Origin: Acytostelium subglobosum LB1
Lineage: Eukaryota; Evosea; Eumycetozoa; Acytosteliales; Acytosteliaceae
DNA length: 64,000 nucleotides
Direction: 5' to 3'
NCBI RefSeq assembly: GCF_000787575.1
Contig: NW_012236498.1
Span: forward strand, 68,325-132,324
The position numbers were made by a program, and so were the translations under genes. Shown piece after piece: positions 1 through 10,894 of the stretch. The notes below the pieces were generated by a model that was not told where the DNA came from, did not search any database, and saw only the letters and a list, made by a program, of their open reading frames with translations. The number at the start of each line of letters is the position of its first letter. The stretch's first letter is position 1.

Positions 1-2772
1 TTGTGTCTCGCCCGTGTTATAGTGTCGCGTCGGACCAGAGTACAGCAGCACGTACTCCATCATCTGTAGGAAGTGCCGACACACTGATGTCAGCAGGTCG
101 TTGCCTCGCTCAATCGTCTGGGTGTTGGCGTAGATTGCCTTGAGGTGTGGATTGAGGAGTTCGAGGGGCTGATCGATCCTTGATTGTTTGGACAGGGGCG
201 CCAGGTACATGTGGTCGAGCAAATGTGCGCGGAGATCGACAAAGACTATCTTGGCGCCTATATAGTCGATCAGGTTGGATGACGTATCTTTGATGGCCGT
301 GTGCACCGAGAGGAAGAGATCAGACAGTGCGCGCTTCACCTCAACAATGTCGTACGAGTGGTACTCAATGTACTTGATGATGTTCTGCTCGATAAAGTCA
401 AGGTTGTTGAGGCACACGCACAACACCGCGATGGGCTGACGCGATGCCAGGTCCACTGCCACGCCAAGCTCGTCGTGTTTGGTCGACGCGCCCGACGATG
501 ATCCATGTGCCCCACCGCCGCTCGTCGAGACGCTGCTAAAGCTCTTTCGGAAGCCCTTCTTCTGGATGCGCTCGTTCAGAGAGTTGGGATAGAGGTGTTG
601 TTTGAGTTGACAGCTGGTGATTTGAATGATGCGTCTATTGTAGTCCATGAGCGAGGCCTTGAACATGTTGGAAAGGGTGATGACGAATGTGCCAAAGGAC
701 GACGAGAGCGAGCCACGCATCTTCTCGAGTGTGTTGATCGTTTGGTAGAACATTTGGAACAGGTCGACGACAGACGACGAATGCTTGATCGTCTTGTCGA
801 TGGCGGTGAACTTGTCCAGGTGGAAGATGTTGTCGGACCAGTTGCGGAACGACTTCTCCTGGTTCTGGCACCACGACGACACGACGTTGCTGACGTAGCG
901 TGACGGGTGCGGCAGCGCCTCGTGTGGCAGCACCTTGAGCTCCTGCAGGAAGATCTGGAACTGCGCGGCACTCTGCACCGACTGGATCACCATGGGCGAC
1001 AGGAAGCCGACGTTCTCAAACACGACGGCAAGGTCCGCCGAGTAAAGTTTGACAAACTCAGTGAGCGCCGTCGCGGACGCGGCAGAATGCACCTTGAGGA
1101 AACCTCGCGTGTACATGTTGAGGTTGAGCGTGATCTCGGGCATCAGCGCCTCGACAAACGTGCTAAAGTTGTCCAGTGTCATTGGTCGGAAGGGCTTGGA
1201 CAGACGGCTATAATGGCACGAGACGGACGACACGACAAACGAGGTGAAGTTGGCCTCGGTCGACGACTTGGTACCAGCGGGGGCCTTGTTGCCGCTGGCC
1301 AGCTTGCTCCACATCTCGCGAGATTGAATATAGACTGCGCAGGCAATCTCAATGTCGCGCGTGGGCGTCTCTGTCTTGTGTGAATGCACGTCGCTCAGCA
1401 GCTTGAGCAGCCACCCGGCAATCTTCTTCAGCGTCTCCTTTAGCAGGTTGGCCGTGGGTATGTCCGTCTGGATCGCCGCCGTGTTCTCCAGCACCATGTG
1501 TTCGATAGTGTCAAGCGATGTCTTTAGACGCACAAAGTGCTCCTCGCGCAGCTCGGCCTGATAGGCCGTGGAGAAACAGTTCAGATGGCAGATGCGCGTC
1601 ATTGGCTCCGAGATGCGGAGTGCGCGCGCGAATGGCATGATGCTGGCGCTTGTGACCAGCGCGTCGTTGCCCACAAACACAATCTCATCGTTGTTGAACT
1701 CGAACAGGATGTAGAAGAGCATGTCCTCAAACATCAGCGTGTTGAGCGGGAACAGGATGGGGATTGGCTCGATCAGGTACTCGGACGCCAGCACAATGTC
1801 GGCGTTCCGGTTGTTTGGACTGGTGTGCGCGCTCTTTATAATGTCGCCAACGAAGCGGTCCAGCGTCTGGAGGTGCTGCTGGTAAGCCGGGTCGGCTGTG
1901 CTGGCCGGCTGCGAGTCCATCATCGCCATCTCCAGGTTGTAGCAGTGGACGCGAAGCATTTGTGAGCGCTCCTTAAGCATGCATTGCACGCCCTCCATGA
2001 ATGTGTACAATTGTCGTTTGAACCATATCATCATTGTATCAAAGCTGTCAAACTGACGCATATTGAACTGTCTCAATATCCACAGTCTATAAACCAATGA
2101 ATGAGTAAGTGGACGTCCAACTGTTGGTGCATTTGGCAATGGTGTATACATCTTCATGAACAACTCATGCTTCAACTTTGATATCTCCATTTGTATTCTA
2201 AAGTTATCCTCTGCCTCAAAGCTCTTCACAACTTGTTAGTCATTCAATCATTCATTCGATCAATCACATTCAATCAATCGATGTGATCATACATTTGGGT
2301 CCAATGATGGCTTGTTAATCCTGTTGAGCAACAAGTATGTCTCATAGCTTGCCAGATGGAACTGTTCCTTACTTAGCAGTCCATAGTCATCTGGAACATC
2401 AACAGTTGGCTTGTTCAATGTTATCGGTTTATGTTGTTGTTGCTGTATCTGTTGTGCTTGTTGTTGTTGTGCTTGTTCATTATTATGTCTTTGTGTTGTT
2501 GGACTGGCCAGAGTCTCCTTGGCCAACGATCCAATACTATTATTAAGTTGTGGAGGTGATGGTTGTCTCTGATGTTGTTGATGATTCTTCAATGTTGTAA
2601 TCAGTTCATTTACATTTATATTATTATAGTTTGTTGTTGTTGTCTTTAGATGTGCAGGTATCTTATCAGAATGATTGTTATAAATGAATTCCAACAATAA
2701 TGATCTTTCATTCTCCAATTGAGCCAATCTCTGTTGTTGCATCTGATGTTGTTGTCTCTGTTGTTGATCCAT
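1..2772 (-). CDS. Munc13/BAIAP3-like MUN-domain protein (3' end beyond window)
   Basis: Two exons, 2772-2293 and 2223-1, around a 69-base GT-AG intron in phase 0; about 900 residues are visible and the frame is still open at the window edge. The first 160 residues are rich in Gln and Asn. Exon 2 is a helical domain whose end matches the second Munc13-homology region of MUN domains: LCVCLNNLDFIEQNI, then DLRAHLLDHMYL, then LELLNPHLKAIYANTQTIER, ending in LLYSGPTRHYN, like the GGPSR tail of BAIAP3 and Munc13-4. MUN proteins prime vesicles by opening syntaxin and building SNARE bundles at the plasma membrane; in an amoeba the cargo could be lysosomes, contractile vacuole or secretory vesicles (inference). 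No C2 domain is visible; one could lie past the edge. Large plus-strand ORFs here are shadows. Unc13 family is likely; the exact orthologue is open. Confidence 0.8.
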
Positions 2773-3017
2773 CCTTAGTTATTTATATATACATGTACAA
2801 CAACAACAATCAATGTGTCGTTTCAAATGAATGAATGAGTGAGTGAAGTTGAGGTGACGATGTGAAGTTACATGATTGTCCCATAAATGAAGTCATAAAA
2901 GGGGTGAGGGCAAGGGTTGACAAGGAGATGAATGCAAGGTTAAAGGGTATTGTTTAATCTTTAAAGTGATAAGTAAGTAGTAAATACAAATGAATAACTA
3001 TCAATCAATCAATCAAT

Positions 3018-5002
3018 CTATGATTTCTTGATAGTTTCGATACGACACTCTGGTACACCTTCATCGGTAGAGTGACATACTAGAGGCTTCTTGCAGTTCA
3101 GTGTGGCACAGGTAATGCGACGACAGTATCCTACATTGTTGGTATGTGCGAAACATTCGTATCCGGTGGGACAGTACATATTGCTACAGTTGTCAGCGTC
3201 GGCGCAGAGGTAGCCTTGGTGGTCGGGCATGCAGATGTGGCCAACCGTACACTCCAAACTGGCACAGGCATCCGCGTCGGTGACAGTGATGTTGTTGCTG
3301 CCGATAGGTCCAGTGCTGCGATGCGGTGCAGTCGTGGGCGCTGGCGTGGGGATGACCGTGCCATTCTTCACGCAGTCGCCGCCATTGGCCACGCTCTCGA
3401 TACATCTGTAGCCTGCTCGACACTTGATCATCTCACAGGTGACCAAGTTCTTTTGGATACACTTGCCGCCCATTGTAATGTCGTCGATACATCTAAACTC
3501 TGGACCACACAACGCAGCCGTGCAGACTTGCTTGGGCACACATGATGGAAGCTTGTTGGGCGCCTCCTGGCAGAACGTACCATTCGCACAGACAATCGTG
3601 CTGCAGTTGATCGTGCGCTTCACAGGCTGGAGGAGTGGAGCGGGCTTGTCGCGACATTCGGTCGCGCTGGTGACTGTGTCGATGATGCAGGTTTGGTTGG
3701 CTGTGCAGTTCAGATCACCACATGGCGTGGCAACACAGTATGGGCCGACCGTATCGCTCTCTACACACTTCATGCCGGCGTCACATACAAGGTCGTTGCA
3801 GGATGGACCCGGCTTGATGCATGTTGCGCCGGTAAACTCGTCATCGACACAGTCTGAGCCCTCCTCGCACTCGTAGGTCGTGCAGTTGGCGCTGGTCCTG
3901 CACCACTCATTCGTCGCATTGAACTTGCACTTACTGTCTGGGGGACAGATCTTGAGCGAGCAAGGCGGGATCTTGACACACTTTCCACCCTTGGGCGTGT
4001 CAGAGCATGCTGCGCCCTTGGGACAGGACATTGCAGCGCAGGCGGTGTAGTTCAGACCGACGCAGCGCACACCCTCGGCGGTGGACGCGTCCACCACGCA
4101 CTTCTTGCCTTTGGCGCACACAGTGTTGTTACAGCTGATCTTCTGGCAGTTGCCTCCGAGCACGGGATCATCCACACAGATAAAGCCCTTGGCACACTTG
4201 GGCATGGTGCTGCAGCGACCCATGCATCCGGTAGTTCCGTTGGATTGGAAGCAGCTCTGGCCTGTCGGACACTTCTGGCTGCAGGACTTGCGACATACGG
4301 CGCCAACCTTGGGGTCGACCACACACTTGGCTCCAGTCGGGCATTTCACAGCAGAGCATGTTGGGAAGTTTGACTTGCCCGGTATGAACTGTGGAGGAAT
4401 GTATGTGCCCTCCTCGTCGGACATATCGATCAATGTATCATTGGTCTCCTGGCCTGCATTGGGATCGGGCACACACTTGGCCTTGAAGTTGCAGCACTTG
4501 CCAGCTCCGCTGGACGACACAGAACAGGTACGGCCTGGCTCGTCGTCCTCACATGTGTAGCCGGCTGGACAGTCGTCCTCTCCACAGCCAGTGGCCTTTG
4601 GCATGAATGAGTTGGCAGGGCGGTGACAACTGTCCACATGGAACTCCAACATCTCACCAGCATCCAAACACCACAACTCTGGCAGCTTCTTATCCGGCAC
4701 ACAATCGGATATCCTTGCATTACTATCTTGACAGAATGATAACTTCTTGTATGAACAACATGTCAATGCTTGCAATCCAACACATGTTTCTTCTCCCAAA
4801 CACTGATCATATGTCAATTTACTACATGCTATATATATTTAATGATTCCAAAGTGTGATTGATTGATTTGAGTTAGGATATTCGGTTCCAAAAGGGAATA
4901 ATGATTGAATGCTGACTTACCAATATCAACACCGTCAACGCTATATATTGAATAGACAGTTGTAATAATTAATAGTACTAATAGCCTTGTGGATGTAGCC
5001 AT
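3018..5002 (-). CDS. Secreted cysteine-rich protein with tandem follistatin-like repeats, spore-coat type
   Basis: Exon 1 (5002-4921) encodes a signal peptide, MATSTRLLVLLIITTVYSIY, and ends in phase 1 at GTAAGT; exon 2 (4828-3018) carries the rest, 630 residues in all. The chosen ATG is the one that begins directly at the hydrophobic segment; an in-frame ATG 13 codons upstream would put charged residues before it. The mature N-terminus has a distinct Cys-rich block (YDQCLGEETC ... CCSYKK) like the N-terminal domain of dictyostelid spore-coat proteins. It is followed by about 15 short modules of the form C-x3-C-x2-G-x-x-C ... G-x-x-C, the follistatin-like repeat of SP60, SP70 and SP96. A Thr/Pro linker lies near residue 500. 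Probable role: disulfide-bonded structural protein of the spore coat or extracellular matrix, exported through prespore vesicles (from family knowledge). The precise cot gene cannot be named. Confidence 0.78.
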
Positions 5003-5954
5003 CTTCCTTTTTTGTTTGTAATAAATTAATAAATCAATCAATCAATCAAACAAATATATAATGTATATATTTTAATATAACAACAATTAAATAATAATAT
5101 ATGATTGATATATATATATATATTAATTAATATCAATGTTGATTAACCGTGCGGAAGTGAAGACAGCAGCTTGACACTTTGTTTTGTTAGTAAGGCAGAC
5201 AGTCAGACAATAACAATATTCCCGGGATACTGACCAGCATACACGAGCGTCGATGTTGGGGGCGAGTCTGGTTACTCTGGTGATGTGATTGAGAATGTGT
5301 GCGAGAAAGAATGAAACAAAGAGAGAGAGAGGGATATACCAATATAGTCCGACAAGGCAAGGTTAGATCTTACCTTGGGAATCGATCTTGGCATCATCAA
5401 TAGGGTGGTTGGTAGTGTGAGTTGATTGATGATAATAATCAATTCAAATGGCTGATCACTGTCTTAAATCACGATGACAATATGTGACAGGTGAGAGAGT
5501 TGACGACCATGGATGAAGAAGATGGAGTGAACGAGAGACAACCTGACGAATCACAATCAACTAATATTAATATTAGCGTTTGAAAACACTAATAATACAA
5601 GTGATGTATGATTGATTGATTGATTGATTGATTGATATCCTATCATGATTAGATTTATCACACAATCATGTCACATGATCAACCACAGTCCCTGTGTTTG
5701 TGATCGAGGATAGTTGTGTGTGTGTGTGTGTGTGTATGATTGATCATTCCATTTGTATAATACATCCATCAATGATGTCTTGTCTTGGAATCTTTATTCT
5801 TATCAATATGATTGAATGAATGGATGAACAATTGGAGTCCTTGGGTTGGCCTCGTTCCCAACATTATTGATTGAGTCTACCTACCATCAAATATTAATTA
5901 ATGTAAATTAAATTAATTTATTAATTTATTATATTATAATATTGAATGATTCGA
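5003..5954. other. Spacer: upstream region of the spore-coat-like gene
   Basis: No coding sequence seen. This is the 5' side of the minus-strand secreted-protein gene and the 3' side of the homeobox gene. It holds AT-rich dinucleotide tracts near 5050-5130, a TTGA run at about 5609-5636 and a TG/CA run at about 5715-5735. Read on the minus strand the latter is a CA-repeat about 710 bases before the start codon. CA/GT-rich boxes (G-boxes bound by GBF) drive prespore genes in Dictyostelium, so a regulatory role is possible but unproven. Confidence 0.5.
5715..5735. repeat. (TG)n/(CA)n microsatellite
   Basis: Ten or so uninterrupted TG units, CA on the minus strand, upstream of the minus-strand spore-coat-like gene. 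It may be a plain microsatellite or contribute to a CA-rich prespore element. Confidence 0.8.
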
Positions 5955-8516
5955 TCAGTTCAGTAGACTATTGATACTGCTGCTCGATAATGAATGTTGC
6001 AAAAGTGGCCTGCTACCATTGCTGGTGTGGAATGGATTCTTGGAGTTTCCAGAGGCAGAGGCACAATTGATGAAAGATGAAGTTTGTTGTTGCGTTATTA
6101 CGTTGGATTGTGGCTGCTGATGATGGAGCAGCTGGAAGTGAATGGGTGATGTTCGGTCTTTGTTTGGTACAACTGGTATCTGTGATGATGATGATGATGG
6201 TGTGAGCGTGGTGTTGGAGGGGAATGGTGCCACGACGCCAAAGACACATCCGCGCTCTTGGGATGCGCGCAGATTCTTCAACTTGTCCTTGGTGCGACGG
6301 TTGTCCAGCCAGCGCTGGATTCTGTTGACTTTCCATCCGAGCGTGCTCGAGAGTATGGCCAACTCCTCCTTGCAGTGCTTGGCCGTGCGTCCATAGTGAA
6401 GTTGGTAGTACCTCTCGAGCATGAGCTTCTCCTCTGGGCGTGTGGTCTTCCTCATGCGCTTCTTTGGCGAGTCCTCATCATCGTCGTCGTCGTCCGAATA
6501 GTCTTCGTCGGCGACCATTGGCAACGTGGCCAGCGCCATGATGCCCGAGGTCGAGGACTGTGGGTAAGTCTGCGGGGTCAGGTCGGCGGGCGAGTCGGCA
6601 GGGGACGAGCTGGCGGATCGAGGGGCGCACGAGGTGGACAGGTTCACAGGCGACAGGACATTCTTCTCGAGAACCAACTTGGTCATGGGTGACTTGGAGT
6701 TGGAGTTGGTGCTCATTCTTGGCACCTCGCCCTCGTTCTCCATCATGTCCTCATCCTCGTCATCCAACTTTGGCAATATAGTGCGTGAGTTGAACTGTTG
6801 TTTCCTGATGGTCGATGGAGATGGAGTGTTGGTCGCGCTCAAATTGCTAGAGTTGGGGTGTGATTGTTGTTGTTGCAGTTGGATATCGTTATCCAATAAT
6901 GTTGGTGATTGAATTGCGTTGGAGTTGGAGTTGGCGTTGGTGTTGGTGGTGGAGTAGTTCTTGATCGACATGTACTTGTTGTACTGCTGTGGTGTGGCGG
7001 GCATTGATGGCACGACGGGCGTGGGTGACTTGCAATCAAATCCGTTGCCACGGCTAAAAGATGATGAGAGTGTGGAAGCACTGCTAGTACGTCTGCTGCT
7101 CGCGGCACTGCTGATTGCCGACGATGGCAACTCATCCTCGGAGTTGAGTATGTCCGCGAGCATTGGACGAGCGTGACTCTGACCTGACGACGATGACGAT
7201 GGGACCATTCCAGGCTTGGGTGACTGAAGCATTGGCAACACCATTTGTTGAGGAGATGGTGCTTGAGATGGCACGGTCTGGGTGAGACTGGTACGTCTAT
7301 ACTGGAGCAGGTCGCCAGTGCTGTGACTGGCACCTTGGCAGCCGCCATACATCATCTCGCTGCCGTCCATAAAGTTGTGCGAGTACTTGAACTGTGATTG
7401 GAGCAACTGAGGCGACTGTGATGTGTGGGGGAATGATGGCGCGGAAGTGATGGACTTGGCAATCTGGCTGGCGGGTGAACCACCGCCACCGCCAATGTGT
7501 GTTGGCGACACCTGGAAACTCGAAGACTTCTTGAGCTCTTCCTGGATCTGCTTCTGCTCGTGACGTCTCTTTCTGCGACTCCTCTTGTTGAGTGCAGTGT
7601 GCTCGTATGGGTCATGCATCTGCTTGAGACCATAGTATCCCTTGCGACCATTCTCAAGTGCGCTCTCCTGCTGGAACATCTCAAAGTACTGTGGGTGCGA
7701 CAATGTCATGTTGACGGTCTGGCGCCAGATGGACGTGCGCTTGCGCATGCACATGGTCTCATAATGCGCGTCGATGAATGTACAGATGTCCTTCTTGATG
7801 TGGAAGTACTTGATCTCGGGCTTGGACAGCGTGAGACAGTAGAGCGCGATGTAGCAGATGTCGGCCCAGGTAGGCGCGGATGAGAAGAATGATGGGGGTG
7901 GGCCATAGGCGCAGATGCAGCACTTGAGATAGGCGCACGACTTGGGTGCGATGTTGCTGCACGAGCTGGACTTGAGCATGCCAATCGTGTTGAGGTTGAA
8001 CTTGTTAAAGGGCATTGGCTTGCCGCCCGTGGGCGAGTTGAGGATCAGCGAGGTCAGTGCATGACCTGGTGCGCTTGGACTCTGGAACTCATCATCACTC
8101 ATCTCTTCGTTGTTCTCATCATCACTTGGAGACATTGTTGGAGCCTCGGCGGCATCATCAGGATGTGAATATGTTGTTGATAATAAGTTGGCAATACTAT
8201 TCTTTGAGTTTGAGTTGTTGTTTGAGTTTGAGTTTGAGTTTGAGTTGGGGTTGGGTGAGGTGAAGAAAGACATGGACATGGAGTTGTTGTTGGAAGATGT
8301 GTTGTTGATGGACTTTGGTGATGCGTCATTCTTTGGTTTGGACAACATATTGAGCATATGATGTACATTTATCTCATCGTCATCATCATCATTGTCGTCA
8401 TCATGGTCATCAACCATTTCATTATTTTGTTGTTGTTGTCTCATATTATTTCCTTCACCAGATGGAATTGTCCTCTTCATTGATGGAGACATCACATCAG
8501 TCATTGATTTAAACAT
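5955..8516 (-). CDS. Homeodomain transcription factor with a second conserved globular block
   Basis: Single exon, 853 residues. A homeodomain lies at about 690-749: basic start KKRMRKTTRPEEK, then third helix NRIQRWLDNRRTKDK with Trp48, Asn51 and Arg53 in place, and Asp where Gln50 usually sits. A second compact block at about 215-305, free of low-complexity sequence, has Cys residues before it (CAYLKCCICAYG), Trp217, the stretch YFHIKKDICTFIDAHYETMC, and IWRQTVNMTLSHP; it ends in a basic stretch (NKRSRRKRRHEQ) that could be a nuclear signal. Its pattern recalls the winged-helix part of ASH2L, but that is a guess. The rest is acidic, Ser, Asn and Gln rich, as in activators. Presumed nuclear DNA-binding regulator, likely developmental. 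The gene is flanked by 2.4 kb of non-coding DNA upstream. Confidence 0.85.
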   Translation of the reverse strand: MFKSMTDVMSPSMKRTIPSGEGNNMRQQQQNNEMVDDHDDDNDDDDDEINVHHMLNMLSKPKNDASPKSINNTSSNNNSMSMSFFTSPNPNSNSNSNSNNNSNSKNSIANLLSTTYSHPDDAAEAPTMSPSDDENNEEMSDDEFQSPSAPGHALTSLILNSPTGGKPMPFNKFNLNTIGMLKSSSCSNIAPKSCAYLKCCICAYGPPPSFFSSAPTWADICYIALYCLTLSKPEIKYFHIKKDICTFIDAHYETMCMRKRTSIWRQTVNMTLSHPQYFEMFQQESALENGRKGYYGLKQMHDPYEHTALNKRSRRKRRHEQKQIQEELKKSSSFQVSPTHIGGGGGSPASQIAKSITSAPSFPHTSQSPQLLQSQFKYSHNFMDGSEMMYGGCQGASHSTGDLLQYRRTSLTQTVPSQAPSPQQMVLPMLQSPKPGMVPSSSSSGQSHARPMLADILNSEDELPSSAISSAASSRRTSSASTLSSSFSRGNGFDCKSPTPVVPSMPATPQQYNKYMSIKNYSTTNTNANSNSNAIQSPTLLDNDIQLQQQQSHPNSSNLSATNTPSPSTIRKQQFNSRTILPKLDDEDEDMMENEGEVPRMSTNSNSKSPMTKLVLEKNVLSPVNLSTSCAPRSASSSPADSPADLTPQTYPQSSTSGIMALATLPMVADEDYSDDDDDDEDSPKKRMRKTTRPEEKLMLERYYQLHYGRTAKHCKEELAILSSTLGWKVNRIQRWLDNRRTKDKLKNLRASQERGCVFGVVAPFPSNTTLTPSSSSSQIPVVPNKDRTSPIHFQLLHHQQPQSNVITQQQTSSFINCASASGNSKNPFHTSNGSRPLLQHSLSSSSINSLLN

Positions 8517-9468
8517 CCTTAATGTTGATCAAAATGTTAGTATCTTATCTTCACAAGTGAGCGATCATGTGTGTGTGAGTGTGTGTTATTGGTTTCCAGT
8601 CAAACTGGAAATATTAATTAATTAATTGATTGATTGATTGATTGAGGGAGAGACATACTTAAATAGTACTTGGAATTACTCGTTATAATATAAATATATG
8701 TATAATATAAATATATATAAATATAGTATACTAGATTGATGTATGTGTGAATGAATGAGTGAGTGATTGATTGAATGTTGTAGAAACAAATGAGGATGGA
8801 CCTGTTGATTGCCAGACGACAGCAATTAAGAGAATGATTGATTGATTGATTGATTGATTGAGTGGACGGATGTTGTTGTTGAGATAGATTGAGTGAAAGA
8901 GTGAATGAATAAAGATGGATGGACGAAAGGAAGTGTTGTTAGAGTAAGTGTGATGATAGATGAGTCGGATAGAACGACTGGAAATAAATATGGAGATGTA
9001 GTAGTAGTAGTGGTAATAGTAATAGTAGTAGTAGTGGATTAATTTGATTGATTGATAAAGACAGATAAGGGATAGATTAGGTCAATAACCCGGGTGTATT
9101 GGATATTATGAACCGAGATTGCATGCATCCATGATATTTGTTGAGATATAAATAGTGATGTCAATATACAACAACAAAGTTGTTTTAGTTGAGTGAGTGA
9201 TTGAGTGATTGAGGGTGGAGGTATGGATACTGGGAATGAGGTGGACACATGTCATGTCATGACTTGTGATTGATAGACATACCTGTTATGAGTGTGGGGG
9301 TTTGACTTTGTAAGTGGAGTCGCGGTAAAGGGCGTGGGAATGTTGATGCTGCAGCTGGCCTGACTGACTGTTGTTATTATATTATATATATGTTTATAAA
9401 TATTTCCAGACAACTACAAAGTGAATACGATGATAGATAGATATTCAACTTGTAAGTAAGCCTGATCC

Positions 9469-9502
<34 letters not shown>

Positions 9503-10894
9503 ATTGGACAACTAAATAATATTCATTCGATCAATCAATCAACTCACCTTAGTATGCTTCGCTTGGATATATAGTAGTGATGGTGGTGGTGGTGGTGAAT
9601 GATGATTGATCAAACATTAAAGACACGGTCGTCGTGTATTGGACTGAGATTGGATTGTACTGAGATTGGATTGGATGGGATGGAGGGACAACGTCGGCGC
9701 CGTCTATTAAGGAAGGATTGTGATTGATTGGTGTGTTTGAGTGAGTGTGTATGTGGAGGTAATTATTGGACGACGAGTCTACACTCACTCTCTATGTTGT
9801 TGCTAAATTGAAATGTGAACATATCCATCAATCAATCAATCCATCCTGCAGTGTGTCTGTCCATCCATCCATTCAATCAATCAATCAGACATCGCTGTCT
9901 TTCATTCACCACACATAATCACTCACTCTATCAATCAGTGTTGTAACTTGACATTGATGTCGGTGTATCTCAACGACGATCGATCCATTTATGAAAGTGG
10001 ACATGTGATTGATTGATTGATATGCATATGTGTGTGTCTAAGGAAGGAGTGGTTCGTATTTAGGATGATTGTCGTTAGTTGTGTGTTTGTGTGATCAAGT
10101 TTATTTGTGTACCAGTGAGTGAATGGTCATGTGATCAAAGAGTGAGTGTGTGGGTGAAGGGGGTATCAATCAAGTGATGAGTACTAGTTTAGAAGTGATA
10201 GACTGACCATTGTGATAAGACAGACTGACGGACACTCCATCATTCAAACATTAAGTCAGTTGGTGTGGTAATTATAGGGATATATATGCGAGTGCGATTG
10301 TCAATATGTCTGTCAATCAGTGACTATCTTAACTTAACATTGCTATCATCATCGACCATTTGTGGATACTGACCGGTCAGTCAGTTCATATACGACCGAC
10401 TACTACTACTTCTAGGTCAAACATGTTTGGACAATGAATCCAACAGACACATATGTGATTGGGTGTGAGTGTGAGTGATGCCCAATCTGATGACATGCAA
10501 TGGGGCGTGTTACAGATACCAAGATTGACACTCTCTATCTCAGTCATCTTTTATAACTATCCACATATCTATTATAAATGGTAATGTCTATTACCGACAT
10601 AATAAGTCTGGATAATCATCTTCGTTCGGATCATCTACTTCTATTATTGGCTGGCAATATATATCTTATGCCAAACTCAATCAATCACTCACTAACTCAT
10701 TCACTAATTCAATCACTATTAATACCGATCGATCAGACTTGTTGACCTGTCACCAATATCCACTGAGCCATTTCTTAGACTAACTTAAGTTTGTCAATAT
10801 GTTGCCGAATATGGTAACAATCATACTGTGTTCGTCGATCATCAATACAATCGGCAGAGTATTAAGAATGATTGAATGACATTGATTGAATTGT
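8517..10894. other. Long non-coding spacer upstream of the homeobox gene
   Basis: About 2.4 kb with no credible gene. It contains TTGA runs (about 8624-8646 and 8835-8860), AGT/TAG triplet runs near 9000-9035, TTG runs near 9470-9505, TGG runs near 9578-9597 and many GAGTGAGTG-type stretches. Short minus-strand ORFs (9039-9248, 9549-9788) are low-complexity and lack support. Its length suggests an extended developmental promoter for the minus-strand homeobox gene, or a spliced 5' leader (inference). Confidence 0.6.
8624..8646. repeat. TTGA tetranucleotide run (example of the window-wide repeat)
   Basis: Short tandem TTGA/TCAA arrays like this one recur in most introns and spacers, for instance at 5609-5636, 8835-8860, 13280-13298 and 48591-48617. 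They flank the assembly gap on both sides. None is in a coding exon of the models here. Confidence 0.85.

Noticed and set aside
505-1965. Large plus-strand ORFs opposite the Munc13-like gene
   Set aside because: They are antisense shadows; the minus-strand frame is open throughout and matches the MUN domain.
2337-2546. Plus-strand ORF with hydrophobic stretch
   Set aside because: Antisense of the poly-Gln region of the Munc13-like gene.
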